Source: RBG-16-64-43 sp035288225 | GTDB lineage: Bacteria; Chloroflexota; Anaerolineae; Anaerolineales; RBG-16-64-43 | DNA length: 64,000 nucleotides | Direction: 5' to 3' | NCBI GenBank assembly: GCA_035288225.1 | Contig: DATEAT010000129.1 | Coordinates: 59,471-123,470 of the forward strand | Shown: in pieces, positions 23,219-31,394 of the stretch | How the letters are laid out: every line of letters starts with the position of its first letter | Numbering within the stretch: the stretch's first letter is position 1 | The notes under the pieces: generated by a model | The model's database searches: none | What the model was told of the DNA's origin: nothing | What the model saw: the letters and a program-made list of their open reading frames with translations, nothing else | Program-made: the position numbers and the translations under genes

Positions 23219-24390
23219 CGCGGATCCGTGGCGCGCAGTTTGGCGCACACGCCGGGCAGCACCTGCAAGAGGCGATCGATCTCGGCCTGGGTGGTCTGGC
23301 GGCCGAGCGTGACCCGCAGCGAACCGTAGACCCAATCCGGCGGGAGGCCGAGCGCGAGCAGTACTTCGGAGGGTTTGGGGTCCCCGGTCTTGCAGGCCGA
23401 CCCGGAGGAACAGGCAATGCCGGCCAAGTCGAGGTGTGCCAGCAAATGGTTGCCTTTGATTCCGCGCAGGGCAAAACTGGCGTGGTTGGGCAGTCGCTCG
23501 AGCGTATGCCCGGTGAGGCGCACCTCGGGTACGAGATCGTCGATGCCGCCGATGAGCCGCTCGCGGAGCGTGCGATAGCGCGCGTTGTGGCTCTCCCGGT
23601 CGCGTACAGTGATCTCGAGCGCGCGTGCCATGCCCACCAGGTAGGGGACGTTGTGCGTGCCGGCGCGCAGGCCGTGCTCCTGCCCGCCGCCGGTTTGAAG
23701 GGGCGTGAGCGGCGTTCCCTTTCGAACGTAGAGTGCGCCGACGCCCTTCGGCCCGTAGAATTTGTGCGCACCCAGCGAGAGCAGATCCACCTGCAGCGCC
23801 TCGACCTCGATCGGCAATTGACTGGCGGCCTGCACCGCATCGCTGTGGAAGAGGACGCCGCGCTCGCGGCACAGGCGGCCGATGGCGGCGATCGGTTCGA
23901 TCGTACCGATTTCATTGCTGGCGTACATCACCGAGACGAGCGCGGTGGTCGGGCGCAGGCGGCGGGTCACGTCATCCGGGTCCACATGCCCCAAGGCGTC
24001 CACCGGCAGAAGCTCGAGGGTGAATCCGAAATCCGCGGCGAGGGCGCGGGCCGTGGCCAGCACGGCCGGGTGCTCGATGGGGCTCACGAGCAAATGGTCG
24101 GCCCCCCGGCGCGCACGCGCTGCCAGCGCGGCTCCGCGCACGGCCAGGTTATCGCTTTCCGAGCCGCCGCTGGTGAAGACAACCTCTTCCGGCCGGCAGC
24201 CGAGCGCGCGCGCGACCTTCTCGCGCGAGTCCTCGACGGCCGCTTCGGCACGCTGGCCCCAGCCATGTTGCGATGAGGGATTGCCGAAGGCCTCACTGAA
24301 GTACGGCTGCATAGCCTCGGCCACGCGCGGGTCGAGCGGTGTGGTCGCAGCATGATCCAGATAGATCCGCGGAGCCTCGTGTTCGGTCAC
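23215..24390 (-). CDS. Cysteine desulfurase (NifS/IscS family)
   Basis: 391 residues from a GTG at 24390. A PLP enzyme that removes sulfur from cysteine as a persulfide. It opens IYLDHAATTPLDPRV; the PLP Lys lies in LGAHKFYGPKGVG; the persulfide Cys is in ACSSGSACKTGDPKPSE. The GTG start is chosen because the -10 TACAAT lies 6 bases before it; an ATG frame extends to 24537 through promoter-like DNA and into the enolase leader. Coupled to mnmA, it most likely feeds tRNA thiolation, and could also serve FdhD. Confidence 0.93.
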   Translation of the reverse strand: MTEHEAPRIYLDHAATTPLDPRVAEAMQPYFSEAFGNPSSQHGWGQRAEAAVEDSREKVARALGCRPEEVVFTSGGSESDNLAVRGAALAARARRGADHLLVSPIEHPAVLATARALAADFGFTLELLPVDALGHVDPDDVTRRLRPTTALVSVMYASNEIGTIEPIAAIGRLCRERGVLFHSDAVQAASQLPIEVEALQVDLLSLGAHKFYGPKGVGALYVRKGTPLTPLQTGGGQEHGLRAGTHNVPYLVGMARALEITVRDRESHNARYRTLRERLIGGIDDLVPEVRLTGHTLERLPNHASFALRGIKGNHLLAHLDLAGIACSSGSACKTGDPKPSEVLLALGLPPDWVYGSLRVTLGRQTTQAEIDRLLQVLPGVCAKLRATDPR

Positions 24391-24396
24391 GACGCG

Positions 24397-24425
24397 ATTG
24401 TACCGTCTGCCTCGGGCCCGGTCAA
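24397..24425 (-). promoter_or_regulatory. Cysteine desulfurase-mnmA promoter, TTGACC-17-TACAAT
   Basis: On the minus strand, -35 TTGACC (24425-24420), a 17-base spacer, -10 TACAAT (24402-24397), then six bases and the GTG. Transcription is predicted to begin on the start codon. Confidence 0.65.
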
Positions 24426-24474
24426 CGGAATCGGCAACGCCCGCGAGAAAGCGCGATTCGTCGGAAGGGGGGGG

Positions 24475-24480
24475 TATAAT
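24475..24480 (+). promoter_or_regulatory. Enolase -10 box
   Basis: TATAAT preceded by a run of G; predicted start near 24487, giving a leader of about 75 bases before the eno ATG. The -35 position shows no match. Confidence 0.45.
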
Positions 24481-24562
24481 GCACCTCCGGCGTCCTGCGG
24501 GGCAGCTCTTCAGGATGCCGCGCATATCACTCGACATCCTTCTCTATGGATGGGGCCAACTG

Positions 24563-25864
24563 ATGGACACGACCATTGAACAGATCATTGCACACGAGAT
24601 TCTCGATTCGCGCGGTAACCCGACGGTGGAAGTGGAGGTGACGCTGGCGGACGGCTCGTGGGGGCGGGCAGCTGTGCCCTCTGGCGCATCCACCGGTACG
24701 CGCGAAGCGCTCGAGCTGCGCGATAAGGACCCCGGCCGCTATGGCGGTAAGGGCGTGCTCAAGGCCGTGGGCAATGTGAACGACGTCATCGCGGACCACC
24801 TGGTGGGTTGGGATGCGATTGACCAGCGGGCGCTCGACCGGGCACTCATCGACCTGGATGGCACGCCGGCTAAATCGAAGCTGGGCGCGAACGCCATCCT
24901 GGGAGTGAGTCTCGCGGCGGCCAAGGCTTCGGCCTCCTCGCTGCATCTGCCGCTTTACCGCTACATCGGCGGTGTTTTCGCCCACGTGCTGCCGGTGCCG
25001 ATGCTCAACATCCTCAACGGCGGCGCACACACAGGCTGGCAATCCACCGACATACAGGAATTCATGATCATGCCCTTGGGCGCTGCCTCTTTTGCCGAGG
25101 CGCTGCGCTGGGGATCGGAGATCTATCACGCGCTGCGAGTCGTGCTGCGCGAGAAGAAGTTCACCGCGCTGGTGGGCGATGAGGGCGGGTTCGCCCCCGC
25201 GCTTGAGTCGAACGCCCAGGCGGTGGAGGTCATCCTCGAAGCCATCGCCAAGGCGGGCTACAAGGTGGGAGAGCAGGTTGCAATCGCCCTTGACCCAGCG
25301 GCGTCCGAACTCTTCGACCCCAAGACCCGTACCTACAACCTGCGCCGCGAGAACCGCAAACTCTCGCCGGCGGAGATGGTCGCGTTCTGGGAAGATTGGC
25401 TGAAGCGCTACCCGATCGTCAGCATCGAGGATGGCCTGGCCGAAGATGATTGGGACGGCTGGAAGATGCTTACCCAGAAGGTCGGCAGCCGCACCCAGAT
25501 CGTCGGCGACGACATCTTCGTCACCAATCCGGAACTTGTACGGCGCGGCATTGCCGAGCACGCGGCCAATGCGCTGCTGGTCAAGCTCAACCAGATCGGC
25601 ACGCTGAGCGAGACGATTGAGGCGGTGGAGATGTGCCATCGGGCCAACTGGCGCGCGGTCACCTCGCACCGCTCGGGCGAGACCGAAGACAGCACCATCG
25701 CCGATCTGAGCGTGGCCCTCAACATGGGGCAGATCAAGACTGGCGCGCCCGCGCGCTCAGATCGCGTGGCAAAGTACAACCAACTCCTGCGCATCGAGCG
25801 CGAGTTGGGCGACGAAGCCACCTACGCCGGGCACGCCGCGCTGCGCAACGGTGGTATCGGATAA
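24563..25864 (+). CDS. eno: Enolase
   Basis: 433 residues from the ATG at 24563 (MDTTIEQII); the frame is open to 24398 but those residues cross the promoter. It interconverts 2-phosphoglycerate and phosphoenolpyruvate. Hallmarks: LDSRGNPTVEVEV, VPSGASTGTREALELRD, GDEGGFAP, VSIEDGLAEDDW, LVKLNQIGTLSET and SHRSGETEDS. Complete and of normal length. Divergent from the desulfurase-mnmA operon, ended by a strong terminator. Confidence 0.97.
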   Translation: MDTTIEQIIAHEILDSRGNPTVEVEVTLADGSWGRAAVPSGASTGTREALELRDKDPGRYGGKGVLKAVGNVNDVIADHLVGWDAIDQRALDRALIDLDGTPAKSKLGANAILGVSLAAAKASASSLHLPLYRYIGGVFAHVLPVPMLNILNGGAHTGWQSTDIQEFMIMPLGAASFAEALRWGSEIYHALRVVLREKKFTALVGDEGGFAPALESNAQAVEVILEAIAKAGYKVGEQVAIALDPAASELFDPKTRTYNLRRENRKLSPAEMVAFWEDWLKRYPIVSIEDGLAEDDWDGWKMLTQKVGSRTQIVGDDIFVTNPELVRRGIAEHAANALLVKLNQIGTLSETIEAVEMCHRANWRAVTSHRSGETEDSTIADLSVALNMGQIKTGAPARSDRVAKYNQLLRIERELGDEATYAGHAALRNGGIG

Positions 25865-25889
25865 GGATCGCAGCCCGCAGAATCAGCGA

Positions 25890-25928
25890 CTGACGTTGCA
25901 GGGAGGGGGCTCCTGCAACGTCAGTTTT
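25890..25928 (+). terminator. Terminator after eno
   Basis: 13-bp stem CTGACGTTGCAGG with its exact complement, nine-base loop, then TTTT. Confidence 0.9.
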
Positions 25929-25953
25929 GACAGTACCGCCGGGTGCGCGGCGG

Positions 25954-26394
25954 CTAAATCTGCGGTGTAGCGCAGTAGGGGCAGACTTTCCAGGTCAGGT
26001 CGAGCGGCTTGGTGCACTTGCTGCATGGCTTACGCAGGCGCGTGGCGCATGAGGGACACACCTGCCAATCGGGGCTCACGGCGCGGCTGCACCCGGGGCA
26101 GCGTGCCCGCTCCGCCAAACCCTGCAGCAACGCTTCTTCTTCGAGCGTGGCCTGATAGGCCTCGTCGAGCGTGAGCGGCGGGCGCAGCAGGAGATAGATC
26201 AACAGCCCGGGCAGATTGAGCAACACGACCACGACCACGGCCAGGATCTGGGCCCGCCGGTCGGGCGTGCGGGCGCGAATGTCGCGCACGGTCCAGAGGA
26301 CCAGGCTCAACCACAGAGCCGCGATGAAGGCGCCCAAGAAGACGGTGGCGGCGTAGAGCCAAGTCTGTGTCGTGACAAGCGGAATGGGCAGCAT
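25954..26394 (-). CDS. Membrane protein with double zinc ribbon
   Basis: 146 residues from the ATG at 26394, which has GGGAGAG upstream. Two hydrophobic segments (about 8-32 and 46-68) precede a cytoplasmic tail with two zinc ribbons: CPGC-x9-CPSC and CSKC-x9-CPYC. Such double zinc ribbon tails (DZR-like) occur in many proteins of unknown role. Divergent from the SH3 protein gene. Confidence 0.75.
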   Translation of the reverse strand: MLPIPLVTTQTWLYAATVFLGAFIAALWLSLVLWTVRDIRARTPDRRAQILAVVVVVLLNLPGLLIYLLLRPPLTLDEAYQATLEEEALLQGLAERARCPGCSRAVSPDWQVCPSCATRLRKPCSKCTKPLDLTWKVCPYCATPQI

Positions 26395-26422
26395 TGTCTC
26401 TCCCGGTGAGAACTCGTGGGGG

Positions 26423-26428
26423 ATTATA
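26423..26428 (-). promoter_or_regulatory. -10 box of zinc-ribbon gene
   Basis: TATAAT on the minus strand 28 bases before the ATG, which predicts a leader of about 22 bases that carries the ribosome-binding site. Confidence 0.4.
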
Positions 26429-26470
26429 GCCCTGAAGAATTGTGGATGCCATGAGGGGCAGAGGATTGAG

Positions 26471-27076
26471 ATGCGGATGAATCTGCGCGGTAGGGCCGGG
26501 CTGCTCGCGCTGGCGGTGCTCATCGTCGCGTCCATCGCGTTGATGGGCGCGCCCTTCGCCAGCGCTCAAGATTCGGGCGCCACCGCGACACCGGCCGGCC
26601 CCTTTATCGAGTGCTGCCTGAACTCGGATTTCGTCAACATCCGCTCGGGCCCGGCCGTGACATATGAGTCCGTCGGCGTGTTGGTCACAGGGCAAACGGC
26701 CGAAGCGCTCGGCCGGTCGACCGGAGGAGACTGGATCCAGATTCGCTATTCGCCCGTCGCCGCGGGCCTGGCTTGGGTGTATGCGCCCATCGTCCGGCTG
26801 TTCACGCTGGGCGAAGTGCTGCGCATCATCGAGCCGCCGCCCACCGCCACGCCGCGCGTCACGCCCACGATCGACCCGACCTTCGCCGCGCAGTTTTCGT
26901 CGGTCTTGCCCACGCGCCTGCCCACGTTCACCCCGGCCACGCCGCCCACGCCCGTCAGCCTGACCACCGACGGCGGCGCGGCCCCGAGCGGCTTTCCGTC
27001 GGCGCTGGTCATCATCGCCCTGGCGGGGGTGGGGCTGTTCGGCGCGCTGGCTTCGAATATCGTCGGGCGGCGCTAG
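26471..27076 (+). CDS. Secreted SH3b-domain protein with C-terminal anchor
   Basis: 201 residues from the ATG at 26471 (AGAGGA upstream). Signal peptide to about residue 32 (ASIALMGAPFASAQ). An SH3b domain covers about 43-112, with FVNIRSGPAVTYESVGVL as the defining stretch and GDWIQIRY after it. A Thr/Pro-rich linker and a final hydrophobic helix (about 178-196) follow. SH3b domains usually bind cell-wall peptides or other proteins. The ligand is unknown. Confidence 0.82.
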   Translation: MRMNLRGRAGLLALAVLIVASIALMGAPFASAQDSGATATPAGPFIECCLNSDFVNIRSGPAVTYESVGVLVTGQTAEALGRSTGGDWIQIRYSPVAAGLAWVYAPIVRLFTLGEVLRIIEPPPTATPRVTPTIDPTFAAQFSSVLPTRLPTFTPATPPTPVSLTTDGGAAPSGFPSALVIIALAGVGLFGALASNIVGRR

Positions 27077-27118
27077 CCCCGCCTGCGCATCCACCGTGTG
27101 AGGAAACCTGGAGGAAGT

Positions 27119-28486
27119 ATGTCGATGGAAAAGGCAATTGCCCACGGCCGCGCCCACCAGACGCAGGCGGTTGAATCGCTCAAAGAGCTGGTCCGCATCC
27201 CGAGCATCTCCACCTACAGCGAACACGCCGCCGATATGCACCGCGCCGCGGATTGGATCGCTGAACGCCTGCGTGCGTTGGGCATGCGCGCCGAAATCTA
27301 TCCGGCCATCAAGCACCCTGTCGTCTATGCCGAGAGTTTCGAGGCGGGCCCGAGCGCTCCCACGGTCCTGGTCTACGGTCACTACGACGTTCAGCCGGCG
27401 GAGCCGCTCGAGGAGTGGACGAGCCCGCCCTTCGAGCCGACCCAGCGCGGGGATTACCTCTTTGGGCGCGGCACATCGGATATGAAGGGCCAGCTCATCG
27501 CCCAGCTGGCCGCGGTCGAGGCCGTGCGTGCGACGGGCAAGCTGCCGGTCAACCTGAAGTACCTTCTCGAGGGAGAGGAGGAAGTGGGCTCGCCCAACAT
27601 CAGAGCCTTCCTCTTGGAGCATCGCGACCTGGTGAAGTGCGACGTGGTGCTCAATGTCGACTCGATGATTCTGACTCCGGACCTGCCCTCGGTGGTTTAC
27701 GGCCTGCGCGGGCTGGCCTACTTCGAAGTGCGGGTGTTTGGCCCGAAGCAGGATTTGCACTCCGGCCTGTTTGGCGGCCCAATCCACAATCCGGCTCAGG
27801 TGCTGTGCGACCTGGTCGCGGGAATGCACGATGCCGATGGACGTGTGACGCTGCCCGGCTTTTACGATTCGGTGCGCCCACTGACGGCCGATGAACGGGC
27901 CGCGCTGGCACGCGTGCCCACCACCGATGAGGATATCAAGAGACAGACCGGCGTGACCCAGTTGCGCGGTGAAGCAGGGTACACCACCGTCGAGCAGCTT
28001 GGCGCGCGGCCGACGCTCGAGGTGAACGGCCTGTTGAGCGGGTTCACCGGCGAAGGGTCGAAAACCGTTCTGCCGGCGCGCTCGATGGCCAAGATCTCCA
28101 TGCGCCTGGTCCCCGATCAGACGCCGGACGCCGTGCAAGCCCAGCTCGAGGAGTACTTGCGCCGCAACGCGCCGCCCACGGTGCGCTGGGATGTGCAGAA
28201 CCTGGCCGGCGCGCCGCCGGCAATCGTCCGGCGCGATACGCACGAGATGGGCGCTGCCATCCGCGCACTGAAGGCGACGTTTGGCGTGGATCCGGTGTTC
28301 GTGCGCGAGGGCGGGACGATCGCGGTGGTGGGCATCCTGCAAGAACTGACCGGACACGAATCGATTCTGATGGGCTTCGGCTTGCCCGACGACAACCTGC
28401 ACAGCCCGAACGAGCGCCTGTTCCTGCCCAACTTCTACCGCGGCATCGAATCCTACATCCGGTTCCTGTATGCCCTCGTCCGCTAA
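27119..28486 (+). CDS. M20-family dipeptidase/carboxypeptidase
   Basis: 455 residues from the ATG at 27119 with GGAGGAAG in front. Cytoplasmic Zn-dependent peptidase; specificity is inferred only as dipeptide-like. Metal and catalytic residues are visible: His in YGHYDVQ, Asp in GRGTSDMKGQ, the Glu pair in EGEEEVGS, Asp in NVDS and His in NLHSPNER. The dimerisation domain lies in between (about 190-310). It overlaps the next gene by 17 bases. Confidence 0.9.
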   Translation: MSMEKAIAHGRAHQTQAVESLKELVRIPSISTYSEHAADMHRAADWIAERLRALGMRAEIYPAIKHPVVYAESFEAGPSAPTVLVYGHYDVQPAEPLEEWTSPPFEPTQRGDYLFGRGTSDMKGQLIAQLAAVEAVRATGKLPVNLKYLLEGEEEVGSPNIRAFLLEHRDLVKCDVVLNVDSMILTPDLPSVVYGLRGLAYFEVRVFGPKQDLHSGLFGGPIHNPAQVLCDLVAGMHDADGRVTLPGFYDSVRPLTADERAALARVPTTDEDIKRQTGVTQLRGEAGYTTVEQLGARPTLEVNGLLSGFTGEGSKTVLPARSMAKISMRLVPDQTPDAVQAQLEEYLRRNAPPTVRWDVQNLAGAPPAIVRRDTHEMGAAIRALKATFGVDPVFVREGGTIAVVGILQELTGHESILMGFGLPDDNLHSPNERLFLPNFYRGIESYIRFLYALVR

Positions 28487-29375
28487 CGCTTCGGCCGCGC
28501 CGCGGCCGCTGCTCAACTACGGCGGGCAAGCCGTGCTCGAAGGCGTGATGATGCGCGGGGCGCGCTCGTTGGCCGTGGCCGTACGCGCGCCGGATGGGCA
28601 GATCCGCGTCCAAGTCCGGCCGTTGGGCCGCTTCTACCGGGGCTGGTGGGTGCGGGTCCCATTCGTCCGCGGCGCCTTGTTGCTGGCGGATGCGCTCGGA
28701 CTCGGTTTCGAGAGCCTGGCCTACTCGGCGCAGATCCAGATGCCGGAGGAGAAGATCAGCGGCGGATCTCTCTGGCTGAGCTTCGGCATGTCGCTGGTTA
28801 TCGGCGTGGGGCTGTTCATGCTTTTGCCGGCCGGCATCGGACAGTGGTTCGAGCGCGGCTTGGGGCTGAGCTCCACCTGGAGCAACGTGGCCGAGGGTTT
28901 TGTGCGTCTCGCACTGCTCATCGGTTACCTGGCGGTCATTGGACGCATGCCGGAAATCCGCAGGGTATTCGCCTATCACGGCGCGGAGCACAAGACCATC
29001 TCCGCCTTCGAGGCCGGCGCACCGCTCGACCCGCCCTCGGTGGCGAGGTTCCCCCGCTTCCACCCTCGCTGCGGCACTTCGTTTCTGGTGACGCTGGTGG
29101 CGATCACCGTGCTGCTCTTTGCACTGCTCGGCCCAATGTCGCTCGGCATGCGTCTGGCGACGCGCGTCCTCGCGCTGCCCATCCTGGTCGGCCTGGGTTA
29201 CGAGTTCCTGCGCTGGACGGGCCGCCATCAGCACCTGCGCCTTGCGCGCTGGCTCTCTTTACCGGGAGTGTGGACTCAATCGCTGACCACGCGCGAGCCG
29301 GATGAGAAGATGTTGGAGGTTGCGATTGCGGCGTTCGAGGCCATGCGCGAGGCCGAGGCGCAGCCTGCCTCCTGA
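28470..29375 (+). CDS. DUF1385 (YqhQ-like) membrane protein
   Basis: 301 residues. The DUF1385 signature is unmistakable: NYGGQAVLEGVMMRG near the start and VFAYHGAEHKTISAFE in the middle, with HPRCGTSF after it. Four or five membrane helices. YqhQ-like proteins are widespread in Gram-positive-type bacteria; their function is unknown. The start lies within the end of the M20 gene; no separate promoter is visible. Confidence 0.85.
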   Translation: MPSSANASAAPRPLLNYGGQAVLEGVMMRGARSLAVAVRAPDGQIRVQVRPLGRFYRGWWVRVPFVRGALLLADALGLGFESLAYSAQIQMPEEKISGGSLWLSFGMSLVIGVGLFMLLPAGIGQWFERGLGLSSTWSNVAEGFVRLALLIGYLAVIGRMPEIRRVFAYHGAEHKTISAFEAGAPLDPPSVARFPRFHPRCGTSFLVTLVAITVLLFALLGPMSLGMRLATRVLALPILVGLGYEFLRWTGRHQHLRLARWLSLPGVWTQSLTTREPDEKMLEVAIAAFEAMREAEAQPAS

Positions 29376-29376
29376 G

Positions 29377-29407
29377 GAGGGCATAGCACGCCTTACCATT
29401 GACCGCG
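29377..29407 (+). repeat. Post-stop intergenic motif, copy 2
   Basis: GAGGGCATAGCACGCCTTAC begins two bases after the DUF1385 stop and continues CATTGACCGCG. Exact match to copy 1 over 20 bases in the same orientation relative to the gene. Confidence 0.7.
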
Positions 29408-29457
29408 TGCGCGAGTCGCGCGCGCCAACCCCGCGCACGAACGAGTGTGGCGCAAGA

Positions 29458-29486
29458 AGAGGCGGCTCCTAGAGCCGCCTCTGTTT
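29458..29486 (+). terminator. Terminator after DUF1385 gene
   Basis: 11-bp stem AGAGGCGGCTC with its complement, three-base loop, then GTTTC. Confidence 0.7.
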
Positions 29487-29563
29487 CGTCGGTGAACGTG
29501 CTTCGATCCGCCCCAGCGATTCTTGTCTGGCTATGTCCTGACGCGCCCACCAGGCTACCGAAG

Positions 29564-29742
29564 AAAGACCGCCATCTCTAAACCCCCACCCCTGACCCCG
29601 CCTCCTCGGATTCATCCACCCCCTCTCCGCTAGGCTCTGCCTTGTCGAAGGCAATTGCGAGGCGGAGAGCCTGCCCTGCAAGGGGGGGCAGGGGGTGATG
29701 CGGGGGATGGTCTTTCCGCTAGCTGCCAGGACCCGTCAGGGA
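29564..29742. repeat. Long multi-hairpin repeat, copy B (internal deletion)
   Basis: Matches copies A and C at both ends (CCCCCACCCCTGAC; CACCCCCTCTCCGC; GAGGCGGAGAGCCTGCCCTG; CAGGGGGTGATGCGGGGGAT) but lacks the central strong hairpin and the second inverted pair. The 29376-29750 gap holds only this repeat, the terminator and the short motif. Confidence 0.75.
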
Positions 29743-29750
29743 ATTCCGCA

Positions 29751-31394
29751 CTACGCATGCGGGCCGGCTTGCGCAACCTCAGGCGGCACCTCCGCCTGAT
29801 ACTTGCGGAAGTTTTCGACGAAGCGCGACGCGAGCTGCCTGTACTTGACCATGTAGCTGTCTTTGCTCGGCCACGAACCGGCCGGGTCGAGCACGCCGGC
29901 CGGCACACCGTCGCACGAGCGCGGCACCTGGAACCCGAAGACCGGGTCGGGGGCGTAATCGACGTTGAGCAATTGGCCCGAGAGCGCGGCGTCGAGCAGC
30001 GCCCGCGTATAGCGGATGCTGATCCGTTTGCCCACGCCGTACGGCCCGCCCACCCAGCCGGTGTTGACCAGCCAGCAATTGACCTGGTGCTTGAGAATCT
30101 TCCGCTTGAGAAGAGCGGCGTAGAAGGCCGGGTGGTGCACCATGAAGGGCGCGCCGAAGCATGTACTGAAAGTGATCTCCGGCTCGACCCCCAGCCCCAC
30201 TTCGGTGCCGCTGATCTTGGCCGTGTAGCCCGAGATGAAGTGGTACAGCACCTGGTCCGGGGTCAGCCGCGCGAGCGGCGGCATCACCCCCGAGGCATCG
30301 CAGGTGAGCAGGATGATATTGCGCGGGTGGCCGGCCATCTTCGCGGGGATGGCGTTTTCGATGTATTCGAGCGGGTACGAACCGCGCGTGTTCTCGGTGA
30401 TGCTGTCGTCGTCCAGATCGATCAGACGCGTTACCGGGTCGTAGGTGACGTTTTCGAGAATCGTTCCGAACTTGCGCGTGCAGGCGTAGATCTGCGGCTC
30501 GGCCGTGGGCGAAAGCTGGATCACTTTGGCATAGCAGCCGCCCTCGAAGTTGAATACCCCCTCATCGCTCCAACCGTGCTCGTCATCGCCGATCAGCCGC
30601 CGATGCGGGTCCGCCGAAAGCGTGGTCTTACCCGTGCCCGAGAGCCCGAAGAATACCGCCACATCGTCGTCGCTCTCGCCGGCGTTGGCCGAGCAGTGCA
30701 TCGAAAGAATGCCTTGCGCCGGCAGCAGGAAGTTGAGAATCGAGAAGATGGACTTCTTGATCTCGCCCGCGTAAGCCGTGTTGCCGATGATGCATAGGCG
30801 CTGCTGGAAGTTGATGATGATGAAGGTCTTGGTGGCCGTCATGTCGATGGTGCGCGCACCCTGGAAGGAGGGCACGCACATCACCGTGAAATCCGGCACG
30901 TGTCGGCGGTACTCCTCGGCCGATTGGGGCGGAAGGAACATGTTGCGCGCGAACAGGCTGTGCCAGGCATGTTCGGTGACAATGCGGATGGGCAGGCGAT
31001 AGGCCGGGTCCGCTCCTGCGAAACAATCCTGCACGAACACATCGCGGCCCTGCAAGAAGCCGAGCAACCGTTCGTACAGCTCGTTGAACTTATCGGGGGC
31101 GTAGGGCCGGTTGTACTCGCCCCACCAGATGCGGTCGGCGGTGGAGGGCTCGCGGACGATGAACTTGTCGGTCGCCGAACGGGCGGTGTGCTTGCCGGTG
31201 GCCACCACGATCGGCCCCTGGCGTGTAATGCTCGCCTCGTGGCGGAAGACGATCTCTTCGTAGAGAGCTTCGGCAGGCAGGTTCCAGTAGGCCTTGCGCA
31301 AATTGGTCAGGCCGATCGAGTCCAGGCCGTAGTCGGAGCGCAGCGCCGCGGCCTCGCCTTCGGCCGGCGTACGGATATCGAGGATGTTATTCAT
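29751..31394 (-). CDS. pckA: Phosphoenolpyruvate carboxykinase (ATP)
   Basis: 547 residues from the ATG at 31394. It converts oxaloacetate and ATP to phosphoenolpyruvate, the entry step of gluconeogenesis. The ATP-type enzyme is shown by the P-loop GLSGTGKTTLS near 250, the GDDEHGWSDEGVFNFEGGCYAK block, and SRYPLEY-like GSYPLEYIENAIP. The start overlaps the stop of the upstream aminotransferase (ATGA). The extended frame to 31637 lies inside that gene and is not used. With YvcK and apgM/eno nearby, gluconeogenesis is well represented. Confidence 0.96.
   Translation of the reverse strand: MNNILDIRTPAEGEAAALRSDYGLDSIGLTNLRKAYWNLPAEALYEEIVFRHEASITRQGPIVVATGKHTARSATDKFIVREPSTADRIWWGEYNRPYAPDKFNELYERLLGFLQGRDVFVQDCFAGADPAYRLPIRIVTEHAWHSLFARNMFLPPQSAEEYRRHVPDFTVMCVPSFQGARTIDMTATKTFIIINFQQRLCIIGNTAYAGEIKKSIFSILNFLLPAQGILSMHCSANAGESDDDVAVFFGLSGTGKTTLSADPHRRLIGDDEHGWSDEGVFNFEGGCYAKVIQLSPTAEPQIYACTRKFGTILENVTYDPVTRLIDLDDDSITENTRGSYPLEYIENAIPAKMAGHPRNIILLTCDASGVMPPLARLTPDQVLYHFISGYTAKISGTEVGLGVEPEITFSTCFGAPFMVHHPAFYAALLKRKILKHQVNCWLVNTGWVGGPYGVGKRISIRYTRALLDAALSGQLLNVDYAPDPVFGFQVPRSCDGVPAGVLDPAGSWPSKDSYMVKYRQLASRFVENFRKYQAEVPPEVAQAGPHA

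Noticed and set aside
23219..23872. Upstream extension of the mnmA frame
   Set aside because: Overlaps the cysteine desulfurase coding sequence in another phase; the ATGA-coupled start at 23218 is normal for MnmA.
26030..28516. 828-residue minus-strand ORF across the M20 peptidase and SH3 genes
   Set aside because: Exactly antisense to genes with clear catalytic motifs; composition is Arg/His/Gly-rich as expected from a mirror frame in high-G+C DNA.
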